A stretch of DNA of 64,000 bases from Prorocentrum cordatum. Its lineage: Eukaryota; Sar; Dinophyceae; Prorocentrales; Prorocentraceae. A model generated the notes under the pieces. The model was not told the DNA's origin and ran no database searches. It worked only from the letters and a program-made list of their open reading frames with translations. This document shows, piece by piece, positions 20,051 to 29,959 of the stretch. The translations under genes were made by a program, and so were the position numbers. The first letter of the stretch is position 1, and each line of letters starts with the position of its first letter. The stretch is taken from positions 36,001 to 100,000 of the forward strand of contig CAUYUJ010020593.1 in assembly GCA_963575745.1 (NCBI GenBank), written 5' to 3'.

Positions 20051-20744
20051 TTCGGGCGGCCAAAAGAGCAGAAGGTCATCCAGGGTTGGAGCCAGCCGGT
20101 TCCAGCCAAGAGGGAGGGGGGAAGGGGTTCGAGGTTTTGGATTCGGGCACGCGTTTTGCTTCTTTCGGTTTCTTGGGGCAGGTTTTGGGCTCTGAGACCG
20201 TCAACAACGGATCTGGGGCGAGAAATTGCGCCAGATGGGCCCCTGCTTTTTGATTGATTCTCTCGGGGCCCAACCAGCTCAGACCCCCTGGCCGCCTTCA
20301 ATGACGGACAAAAATATACTACAAGAGCTCCGCCAGCAAAAAGACACCAAAACAACGGGTCACCCAGGATCCTTTCCGAGGAGTCACCCGACCAGGACTG
20401 CCTGGCCTATGGAGTTTGTCATTCGGGAGATAAGAAGTTACCGTGGTGCACCTGCATGCAGGCTGGTTTCTTATCTGACACTCTCGCTGTAGATGGGGCC
20501 AGGGGATCGCCCCCATCGCCGATCCGTGTACGACAGGGATCGTTCCCCTGAGATCCAACGTTATAAATACATGACAGCATCGCAAAACATCGCGAACGGA
20601 CTCCTAGACCTCATCATTCTCCGGTAACGTTTCGAACCAGGTCGATCTGTGGCCGCCCCGGGGCTCGATTTGTGGGCGAGAGCGCCCGGCGCGTGAACGG
20701 TTGCAGTGCGCGCTTCTCGTGGTGTGGAGCACGATGTTCTCCAC

Positions 20745-20812
20745 CCCAGCGTCGCCGAGGCGGCGCCGATGCATCGGCGATGCGGCGCGACCTTCCGATC
20801 CCACCCTCTCGG
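20745..20812. mobile_element. Family-A foldback fragment
   Basis: TTCTCCACCCCAGCGTCGCCG followed by GCCGATGCATCGGCGATGCGG and CGCGACCTTCCGATCCC carries the right-hand blocks of the family-A element with half of the core palindrome. It ends about 10 bp before family-D copy 2, so the two elements are nearly abutting. Confidence 0.55.
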
Positions 20813-20823
20813 GCCGGACGAAA

Positions 20824-20978
20824 GGGGGGGGAATAGGGAAACGGGGGGGTACGAGATTTGCTGCGTGAAGCTGGTTTCGGCCCCACCGAGTGGCCCATAC
20901 CTCGATACGTGGCCGCAGGAGGCGCCCGGAAAATCAGCTGCGCGAGCGCATTCTCGACCCCCCCTTTTGCCATCCCCC
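20824..20978. mobile_element. G-rich-ended foldback/MITE-like element, family D, copy 2
   Basis: The left end GGGGGGGGAATAGGGAAACG and right end CCCCCCCTTTTGCCATCCCC are imperfect inverted repeats. The interior matches copy 1: GAAGCTGGTTTCGGCCCC, TACCTCGATACGTGG, GGAAAATCAGCTGCGCGAGC. The small internal hairpin seen in copy 1 is broken here. Confidence 0.65.
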
Positions 20979-21169
20979 GCTTTCGCCCGGCCTCGATCCT
21001 CTTAGACCCCATTTGGGCGGCTTCCACGAGCGGGGCATCGCTTCTGGGCGGCACCTTTTTGCTGCTCGCCCGGGGCCCCCCGCCAGGAGCGCCGCCCTCC
21101 GCGGAAGGCCAGTCGAGGCAACGTGAGAGCCTCGCCGGGCCTCGGGTCCTCCCGCCTCCCCCGCGGCTT

Positions 21170-21640
21170 GCCCCCTGTTCCCGCTCCCTCCTCCCTTCTC
21201 CTCCTCCCTCCTCCCTCCTTCCTCCTTACTCCTTCCTCCTCCTCCCGCCTCGGCTCCTGGGGCTCCCCCCCTCCAGGGAGGACCGGCACCCCAAGGGACC
21301 CCAGGAGCAGCCGGAAGGATGGGTCCGCCCTTGCTCGTTCCTTCCTCCTCCTTCCTCGTTCCTCCTTCCTCCCTCCCCCCCCTCCCCCTCCCTCCTCCCT
21401 TTTCCTCCCTCCTCCCTCCCTTCCCTCCCTCCTCCCTCCTTCCTCCTTACTCCTCCTCCTCCTCCTCGTTCCTCCTCCCTCCCTCCCCCCTCCCTCCTCC
21501 CTCATCCCTTTTCCCCCTCCTCCCTCCTCCTTCTCCTCCCTCCTCCCTCCTTCCTCCTTACTCCTTCCTCCTCCTCCCTCGTTCCTCCTCCCCTCCCTCC
21601 CGCCATCACCTCTCTCCTCCATCCTCCCACCCGCCCCCTG
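21170..21640. repeat. (CCT)n polypyrimidine tract
   Basis: CTCCCTCCTCCCTCC sequence occupies about 470 bp, interrupted once at 21245-21340 by ordinary GC-rich DNA. The Pro/Ser/Leu open frames on the plus strand and Glu/Gly/Arg frames on the minus strand are repeat artefacts. Confidence 0.85.
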
Positions 21641-21649
21641 TACCTCGCG

Positions 21650-21745
21650 GGCGGCACTGCCCGGGACACGGGTGTGAAAGGCTGGCGCAGTGTCGTCGCG
21701 GCATGGTTGTTTTCGGTGTCCAGAAGCCGTTTTCGATTGTTGGGG
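21650..21745. repeat. Dispersed repeat C, copy 2
   Basis: See 18163-18262. It lies directly after the long pyrimidine tract, as copy 1 does. Confidence 0.55.
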
Positions 21746-22548
21746 CCGTCAATCATTTACAGTTGGCTTGGAAGGATCCTGGCGGTACTCCCATGCGTTT
21801 CGCTCAGTTTTTGTGGCCCTCCAGGAGGCTTACCGTCGCAATGGCTGGATCCGCCTCGAAAGCGGAAGACAGGGATGGACCTCGGGAGGGATCGTGGGGA
21901 CAGAGAGTAAGCGGAGTTCCCAGGGAGATGCGACGTTGCAGAAAGCCGCAACATCGCATCGCGCCACGACAGGAGCCCCAGAACCCGTCCTACTGCTGCA
22001 GCTTCCGAGCCGGACCGATTCGCGACAGGGACGGTCCAGGAGCCCCAGGTCGGGCGAAGACGCAGCGCGTGAAACATTTGCAGCGCGCAGATCGGGTCGT
22101 CCTGGACCTCTGGCAGGGGCCGCGCGGGATCCAGCGTGAGCGGATCCGGGGCCGGCGGGGGCGCCGCCGTCCAAGACATCTTGGCGCCGGAAGCCGCTCG
22201 AGGCGTGGGCCCCCGGAGGTCTGGGCAATCTCCCCGCAGGGTCGGATTCTCGTCGAGGGCCTCTGCTGTGGACAGCCCCGGGGCCCGTCCGAGGGCGCCC
22301 GGAGGCCGAAGGGGGCAGAGACCGGTCGCTCCGAGGTCTGGTCGGAGCCCTCGGTCGTTGTCGTCGTTGTCTCAGAGGGCCCTCCTCTGCTCTGGGCCCT
22401 TTCATTGTGCGCTGCGTTTTGGCGGCCCGCTCGGGGCGCCCCTGCCACGAGCGCCCCTCTTCGGGGGAGGAGAAGACATCGACTGACCCAGGTATCCGAC
22501 GAACGGTCCCTCTCGAACCCATGGTTTCTGTTTCATTTGAATTTGCAC

Positions 22549-22580
<32 letters not shown>

Positions 22581-23638
22581 ATCACTCTTCCTTTGAGTTT
22601 GGGCGTTGCACTTTCGTTCACGCAAGGCGTTTTCGAATGGTTTTGGGCGCCTGGCTTCGTGCCCCGGGACCCTCGCATGTTGATCCCACTTGAAAGATGC
22701 CCCAGAAAGATTGGGTACAGGGCTCGGGTCGTGATTTTTGATGCCATGCTGCAATGTTTGTTGCCACGTCGGATCTCACTTCAGCCGGCTGGCTTCCCTT
22801 GAGATCTGCCCTTGGGGGCCGTTCTCTGGCGCCAGGGAGCTCTCGTCACCACGGTTGGACTATCCTCGATATTTTGTTTGGGACGCGTTTTTGAAGCGGT
22901 CTGGGGATTAGCGGTATTGTTATGTTTTTGCTCCCCCTTCTCGCTTCCACATGCGACGGTGCAGCGTTGCTCGGATTAATCTAGGTGCGCACTGACGTAT
23001 TCATTGTTTCTCTGCCCCTCAGCCGGCCTGAACTGTTGGCGGTCGTGGGCACAGCATGCCAGCATGCGCGCGCCGCACACGCGTCAGGTTTCTTTGGCTC
23101 TCGTTCTGGAGACAGCGGATAATGTACGGTGAGCTTGAGTTTTCCTTGCAGATGTACCTACATGCCAGTAGTTTATGGCCGATCCCAGATGATGGCGTAA
23201 TTCGCTAATGCAGTGATCACGACGTGGAAAGGGCCGCCGAGCAATGCTGTACAGACGTCTGTTTGTGCAGTGTAGTGCCAGTTGCTCGCGAGCTGATGTT
23301 CATGTTATCGTCCTGAGTGTGCCGCCTCACGCATCGCCCACACCACGCTGCAGTCACTCACTGAACTGGCCGCGGTGCCCATTCCGCCCCGACCCTGAGG
23401 AGAGGTAAAAAAACGACGCAGCAGCCGGGAGATGGCAAGAAGGGGACAAGAAGCGGCACGGGGAGCAGCAGAGAAGATACGGAGCAGTGGCGCAGCAGGC
23501 AGAGCAGGGGGACGGGCGCACAGTGGGTCAGGGCGTAGCAAGGGAGCAGCATGGTCCCGGCGGGTCGCCAGTTGACCAGAGCCGAAGACACAATTGCATA
23601 TCATAAATTCTTCACGTTTTGCGTGTCCCCTCCCGACC
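21746..23638. other. No gene seen; one (TA)n run at 22546-22577
   Basis: Mixed unique sequence. A pure TA run lies at 22546-22571 followed by GTGTGTGT. The frame at about 22140-22480 is long, but its codon pattern is not convincing and it matches nothing I know. The sequence just before 23639 shows no promoter element I can name. Confidence 0.4.
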
Positions 23639-23675
23639 TCCGTAGCCATTTTGGCTCAAGCCATTTTGGCACAAG
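23639..23675 (+). other. Genomic spliced-leader sequence plus relict SL
   Basis: 23639-23660 is an exact match to the 22-nt dinoflagellate spliced leader (begins TCCGTAGCCATT, ends TTGGCTCAAG). 23661-23675, CCATTTTGGCACAAG, matches SL positions 8-22 with one substitution. Established background: dinoflagellate mRNAs receive this leader by trans-splicing, and retro-inserted cDNAs keep it. The internal AG of an older genomic SL then serves as acceptor, so that a new SL abuts a relict beginning at position 8. That is exactly what is seen, implying at least two rounds of expression and re-insertion. It marks the 5' end of the retrocopy that follows. Confidence 0.92.
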
Positions 23676-25480
23676 CCCCGATGCCATGTCGTTCTGGATA
23701 GTCTCAAGAAGTCGTTATGCCCTTCGAAACTTCGACCAGAACTGTGGGAGGGACATGATTGAGAATGTGGTTCGTGCCGAGGCTTGGGGCTTATGTAGGC
23801 ACCTCCGTGATGATCCTCACGCCGCGCTCCTCCTCACTGACTTCGCTTCTGCATTCCCGAGCCTTGCACACAGAGTTGGTTATTCTTTGTCTTAGAGCAG
23901 ATGAACATTCCCTTGGCCATTGTTCGTTTCCTTCGCATGATGTATGATGCCAATCGGGCGGTTGTCACCCTTGCAGGTCGTCGGTTTCAAGAGGTCTCGA
24001 TCGAGTCGGGAGTGAAACAAAGGTGTCCTGCCTCCATGTTCTTGTTCGTTCTGGCGGTGGAACCGCTGCTGAAGTGGATTCGCCACAGTTGCGCGGTGAA
24101 CATTAGCCTCAATCTTGCGTACGCAGATGACTTCCTTTTTGGCCTGATGAATGTGCTTGTCGACCTAGACCCGCTCCTGTCTGTGCTGATGAATCTACAA
24201 CATATTGCCAATTTGAAGCTTAACTGCAAGAAATGTCAGATCCTGCTTTGTGGGAGCACGAAGGAGGAATTATGCCGTACCGTGCTGGCGAGTGATGGCA
24301 CCCCTTTTTCGCAATTTCAAGTGGTTCGTTGGGCGCTTTACCTTGGATTTCCCATTGGCCCTGAGGCGGCCGTCCACGTGTGGCCCGACATCCTCCCTGG
24401 CTTTTAAGAAAGAGTTCTCCAAATTCGCCAACACGGACTAGGTCTGGCACAGAGCGCGATGGCCTTTAGAGTGATGTGTGTCTCCAAGTTGTTGTACCGA
24501 TTGCTGCTGTACCCGCCGAGTCCCCTGCTTATCCACCAATTTCGTGAAGCTGGTATGCGTTTGACATCGGGGCCTCGTAATGCCATTTCATATAACATCG
24601 CCGTTAATCTCAAATCGATTGGTTTTGGATCCGAGTTTGTCGAGATCCTTGCCGTCTCTCGTGCCGCGCAGATGCGTTACTTCCTTCGGTCGCATAGTAC
24701 GCACGGGGTTTTTGAAGACCTGGAGGCAAGTCGGGAGGATCTGGAACATATCCCTTATCGCTGGCATGTTGGGTGGAATCCGGATTCCTTCCTGGTCTAT
24801 GCGGGACGATCGAGATATTGGTTTCTTGGGCTGCACCTAAGTCTCTCAACGGGGACCCCAAAGCTGCAACACCAGCTTTACCTCGCATTCCGTGCTCTTC
24901 AACAGTCTGAACCTGCTCGACAGACTATCCTGCGTCGAATCCATCTGTTGAATTTCACGCTGGGCATGGAGCATGTTGATCGTTTTTGCAAAGCGATTCG
25001 TCGTGTGTGTGCTGCTACCTCTATGTATGTGGGAGTCGCTCCGCTCAGACTGATCACGGGCTCAGTGTGCACGTCTGCCCGTTTTCATTCGCGCGCTGCC
25101 GGCTGCTTATTCGGATGTCACTTTGCTGCGAGAGAAGATCTGAATTCAGTTCGGCACTACTCCCAAAGCCCTAACCTCGAAACCCTCTTGAGATCGTGGT
25201 TGGGTGATGAGTTAGAAGTCAGTTGCGGACAAGTGAGACACCGTTGGTTCCTCTTTTGCTCCCTCCTCTTCTTTGATTCTTTACCGGCCACTCTAAAGCG
25301 CGCTGCCTGTGTCGACGCTTCCCTTGCTGCGCTCAACCCGAGGAGGTTGAGACGAGATGCTTCGCCCGAAGACGTCTTTGAAGCTCGCCTGCGCGTGCTT
25401 GCTCGAAGGCATCGTGTGCTGGCGAACACCGGGTGTTTCGCCTCGACTTCTCCTCGCCCCGCGGCGCGTCGGCGCTCTCT
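23676..25480 (+). pseudogene. SL-tagged retrocopy of a LINE-like reverse transcriptase
   Basis: RT motifs appear in order across shifting frames. The motif A region LLLTDFASAFPSLAH lies at about 23827-23871. After a frame change near 23890 come motif B GVKQRCPASMFLF (about 24010-24048) and motif C YADDF (24120-24134). Next is YLGFPIGP at about 24340, where the frame meets a TAA at 24405-24407. The thumb/connection region continues past that stop from about 24420, and at about 25095-25160 a decayed Cys/His segment (CLFGC...HY) resembles the zinc-binding tail of such elements. The part N-terminal to motif A is missing, because the SL joins inside the RT: the source mRNA was trans-spliced at an internal acceptor. 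With a stop and at least two frameshifts it cannot make RT. No poly(A) was found at the 3' side. Confidence 0.82.
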
Positions 25481-25649
25481 TCCCAGCGGAGCGCCCCCTG
25501 CAGCGCGTGCGCCTGGCACGCCGCGGGGTAGATGGGACCTCCCGAGAGAAGAAGCGCCGCCGACGCGCTGTGGCGAGATCTGTGCTGCTCGACGCCGCCG
25601 TCGACCGCCTTCTACAACAAACTGAAATATCTCGGTGAGAACCTTTGTT

Positions 25650-25985
25650 TGTTAAACAAATTGCGGCTTGACAATGCAGTGGAGCGCCGCGCTGCGGTTG
25701 CTTCGCGACGGAATTTGATTGGGCGTGCAACCCGTCCCAAACCACTACGCTGCGATTGTCGGCGCATGCGTGAAAGGCGGGCAATGGCAACGCGCGTTGT
25801 CAGTGCTCAGTGAGACGCGGGAGGCGAAGCTGGAGCCCGATGTCATCAGCTACGGCGCTGGGATCAGCGCGCGCGAGAAGGGCGAGCAGTGGCAGCGGGC
25901 GCTGGCGCTGCTGAGCGAGATGCGGGAGGCGAAGCTGGGCCCCAACGTCATCTACACTACAACGCAGGGACGCGTTCGTGCGGGA
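25650..25985 (+). pseudogene. PPR-like repeat fragment
   Basis: The frame from about 25719 encodes a helix pair (HYAAIVGACVKGGQWQRALS) followed by two units of the 35-residue repeat seen at 30-32 kb (text such as GEQWQRALALLSEMREAKL, then PDVISYGAGISAREK). The third unit degenerates at about 25955. The repeat pattern (helix, WQRAL, LLSEM, AKL-P-VISY) is PPR-like, a fold normally binding organellar RNA. No targeting signal is visible. It may be an exon of the same broken gene as 29960-31960. Confidence 0.6.
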
Positions 25986-26019
25986 AGTGCGGGCGCTGGC
26001 GGGGCGTAGCCGGCCTCCC

Positions 26020-29000
26020 TGGTCGCCCCCGACGGCCCGAGACGCACCGGATGGCCACAGAGCGCCCACGACGGCCCAAGAGGGCCTTCGACTAGGTCCC
26101 ACAGCGCTCCGAGATGCCCCAGCTAGGCGCCAGACGACCCAAAAGTCCTCCCGAGACGCTCCATGTCTGTTCCATGACGACCCTCACAAAAACCATAGCA
26201 ATAACAAATCGTTGAAATTCCGTTGGGAAGCAAGTTTTGGTTTCCAGGTCCACTGCTGTTCGTCCACTGCGATGTCCACGCGGCCCTACTGGCCCTCCAG
26301 ATCACCCCACCACGCCTCTGGAATCCCCCTGGACGGCCCCAAGACGGCCCCACGATGGCTCTTGAGGCGCCGATGGCAGCCCAAGAGGCTGCCACGACAG
26401 CGCCACGACGGTCCCAAAACGAGTCAAGACGGCTCCAAGACGGCCCCAGAGGCGCTAAGACGGCCGAAGAGACCCACAAGACCGCCCAAGGACGGCCCAA
26501 CAGGCCTCCAAGCGCGTCCCCAGACGGCCCAGGGAGCCCCAAGATGGCCCAAGAGGCGCCCAAGACGCCCCCCGAGGATCCCAAGCCAGGCCGACGAGGG
26601 GGCCAAAGAAAGGGGAACAACCTTGATACTCCGAGCCCTGGGCCCCCATACGCCCACACAATGCCCTGAGACTCTACCCCCCAGGAGGCCTCCAAGAGCT
26701 TCCAACAGTACTTCGAAGCATGCCCCCAGAGTCCACAATCTTTAATGTTTCAATGGTTTTTGAAGGAGTTTTGCCTTCTCGCCTTCTCGGCTAGCCGACG
26801 CTCCAAGACGGCCGAAGAGACCCGCAAGACCGCTCCGGGACGGCCCACCAGGCCCCCAAGCGCGTCCCCAGACGGCCCAGGGAGCCCCAATATGGCCCAA
26901 GAGGCGCCCAAGCCGGCCCCAGAGGACCCCAAGCCAGGGCCCCCAGGAGGCCTCCAAGAGCCAATAATTGCCCCATTCGCACCGGAAAACGTACAGTTTT
27001 GATATGCTCGCTCTTTTCGTCTTCACCGCGTCCAAGACGGCTACGCAGGACTTCCCGATCGCCCCAAGACGGCCCCAGAGCACCCCAGGAGGGCCCTCAA
27101 ACGGCTACACAGGCCCCCCACCTCGCCCCAAGACGCGCCCAGAGGCCCCCAAAGGACCACACGGCCCCGACGGCCCAGGACGCACCCGAGACAGCCCCAA
27201 GAGCAGCCAAGACTTGCCAACGGGACGGCTCCGAGAGGCTCCAGGGGGCGCCAAGACGGAGCCCCAAGGCAGCCCCAGAGGCCCCCAAGGCAGGCCAGGA
27301 GGCCCCCACCAAGACGGCCCAGGAGGGCCTCCAGGAGAGCCCCAAGAGGCCCAAACCGTCCCATTCCCGACGGGACACGCACATTTACGCTATATTTTTT
27401 CCGGTCCTCGCAGCGTCCGTCCTCGCAGCGTCCAGAAGGCTATGCAGGCCCCCCAGCTCGCCCCAAGACGCGCCCAGACGCCCCCATGAGGGCGCCCAAA
27501 GGGCCACACACTGCCCCGGGACGGCTCCAGAGGCGCCCGAGACGGCCCAAGACGCACCCAAGACAGCCCCAAGAGCAGTGCATACTGGCCCAAGACGGCC
27601 CCACCGCGCCGTCTCCAAGATGGCTGCAGAGGCCCCCGCCGCCCCGTCTCCAAGTCTTTCTGTTTGGGCAGTCTTCAAGGCGGTTTCTGGGCCGCCCGGG
27701 CCGGCTCCAGAGGCGCCCGAGCCGGCTCAAGAAACACCACAGACGCCCCCAGTAGCGCACAATATTGGCCAAAGATGGCCCCAAGATTGTCTCAAGATGA
27801 TCCGAGTTGCGCCCAAGACGGCCCCACTCCGCCCCAAGACGGCCCAAGATGCATTCAATGCTGCCAAAGAGGGCCCCGAGAGACCCACCCCCAGGAGGAC
27901 AAAAAGAGGCCCCCAAGCGGCCCCCGAGAGGCCTTGGATGCTTCTCTCTTGGGGAGCGTCGAACTTCCAGCATCGCGTTGGAGGCTTCTTGGACCCTCTG
28001 GGAGCCATCTCTGCGCTATTTGGGGACGCATTGGGGAGGTGCGCTCGAAAAATCGATTCGTCTCCTCGCACCGAGGCCCTTCTTAGCGAGTTCCGTCTCG
28101 CCGCCCTCTTGCGGGCCTCCTAGGTCGCGCCCATTGGCCCCATTGTTACCGGACTGCCAGATGAAATTATCATTCGGCCCCGGCGAAGAGCAGATAAACT
28201 TCTCACGGCTACCTTCCCCGCAGAAGCTATGATGAACACCGAATGCGGCGTCAGAAACAGCTTCTGCCCACACCGTGTCATGCCCACATGGGTGTGCGTC
28301 CACTGACACCGCCTCCACCACCGCGTTCCTGCCTTCAGGCCTGCTTGCCTGCACCCCTCTTCCCCTCCAGCGGCCACCTCCTCCATCCACGCCGTCCCCT
28401 CCACCCCCCCCCCCCCTTACCCGCGAGGCCCCAGAGACGCCCCGCTTCCACGTGCGCGCCAGGGCGGGCAAATTCCGCGGCCGGAGGCCGCGGGTCAGCC
28501 CTAGTCTGTACTACAATTCCGGGCGAAGCGCGCGCGAGAAGGTCAGGCAGTGGCAGCGCCCCGGGCCGCCCAGAGAGCTCGCGGGCCGCCCGGAGAGCCT
28601 CCGGGCCGCTGCCCGACGGGCCCGGGAGGCCCCCGGACCGCTGGCGGACTGATCCAGGATTCCCAGATCGCCCCAAGACGGCCTCAGGAGGTCCCGAAGA
28701 CGGCCCAAGACGGTCCAAGAGTGGATCCGAGACGCTCAAGATGGCTTCAAGACGCCTTCAAGACGGCCCGAGACGCTTCCACGAGGCCCCCAGAGCGCTC
28801 GAAGTGCACCTCCAAGAGGGGCCGCAGAAGCCACAATCGTTGATTTTTGTTTTCGATGTTTCTGGCCTTCTCGCTTTTTCGGCTTTCGGACGCTCCAAGA
28901 CCGCCCAAGAGGCCCCCCAGAGCGTTCCAAGACGGCCCAAGAGGCCTTCAAGACGGCCCCAAGACGGCCCAAGAGGGCCCCAAGACGGCCCAGGAGTCGC

Positions 29001-29830
29001 CCAAGACGGCCCAAGAGGCCCCAAGAAGGCCCCAAGGGAGGTCCAAGTCAGGGACCCGGAACCGAAAAATCGAGGCCTCCACCCCAAGAGATCCCAAGAC
29101 GCCCCAAGACAGCCCAAGACGGCCCCGCAAGACTGCCCCAAAGGGCCCCGGGACGCCCCAAGACAGCCCAGAACGGCGCCAGAGGGCCCCAAGAGGCCCC
29201 CAAGACGGCCCCAGGGGGCTCCGGGACGCCCCAAGATAGGCCCAAGACGCCGAAGATTGGGCAAAGACGGTCCCAGAGGCGGCCAAAATGCTCAAAGAGG
29301 CCCCCCAAGAGGCTTCCCAGCAGGGCCCCGAGAGCGAGAAATCGTAGATTTTCATTGTGTTTTTACATGTGTCTCGCATTCTCCCCTTTTCGCTGTCCCT
29401 GCGCTCCAAGACGGCCCAAGAGGTCTCCAAGACCGCTCCAAGACCACCGACGAGGCCCGCAAGAGGGCCTCAAGACGGGCCAGAGGGCCCCCAGACGCCC
29501 CATGACAGCCCAGGACGGCCCCAGAGGGCCCCGGGACGCCCCAAGATGGGCCCAAGACGCGCCAAGAGGGCCCCAAGAGGCCCCCAAGACGGCCCCAGAG
29601 GGCCCCAAGACAGCCCAAGGACGGCCCAGGAGGCGCCCAAGATGACCCCAAGCGGCACCCAAGACGGCCCCAAGAGCGGCCCGGACGGCCCACGACAGCG
29701 CCAGAGGTGCCCATGCGGGCCTCAGACGGTCCCGAGACGGCCCAAGAGGCACCCAAGACGGCCCAAGAGAAGCTCACGAGCCCCTGGGCGGCCCAAGTGA
29801 AGTCCAAAAAGGCTCCGAAACAGCTCCCAC
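26020..29830. repeat. CAAGACGGCCC-type degenerate repeat array with AT-richer spacers
   Basis: Nearly 4 kb of blocks such as CCAAGACGGCCC, AAGAGGCCCC and CAGAGGGCCCC at 10-13 bp spacing. AT-richer spacers, often containing CTTCTCGCCTTTTCG and GCTCCAAGACGGCC, break it at about 26735-26805, 26985-27050, 27365-27425, 28838-28900 and 29335-29410, suggesting a higher-order unit of roughly 250-500 bp. The plus-strand peptides (Pro/Lys/Thr/Ala) and minus-strand peptides (Gly/Leu/Ser/Trp) are translation of the repeat. 28080-28480 is ordinary sequence with no clear gene. It lies between PPR fragments and may be intron. Confidence 0.75.
28490..28560 (+). pseudogene. Isolated PPR-repeat remnant
   Basis: GGGTCAGCCCTAGTCTGTAC then GCGCGCGAGAAGG and GGCAGTGGCAGCG match 30064-30135 (GGGTCAGCCCTAGTCAGCTA, GCGTGCGAGAAGG, GAGCAGTGGCGGCG). 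It encodes the YN-G-SAREK--QWQR segment of one repeat. Its position in the middle of the GACGGCC array suggests either a stranded exon or a duplicated copy of the array's boundary with the PPR gene. Confidence 0.6.
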
Positions 29831-29959
29831 GGACCCTGAGTGGCTTCAGATTTGCCTCCAGGAGGGGGGGGGGGGCGGGCGAGAGGCTGGAGGGGGGTGA
29901 ACGAGCAGTGCGCGGGGCCAAGCTGCTGGAGCGCTGCAAGAGCTCAGACACGAAGGCGC

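Noticed and set aside
26999-29505. 370-420-codon plus-strand frames rich in Pro, Lys, Thr and Ala
   Set aside because: They translate the CAAGACGGCCC repeat; frames on the opposite strand are equally long, and composition simply mirrors the repeat.
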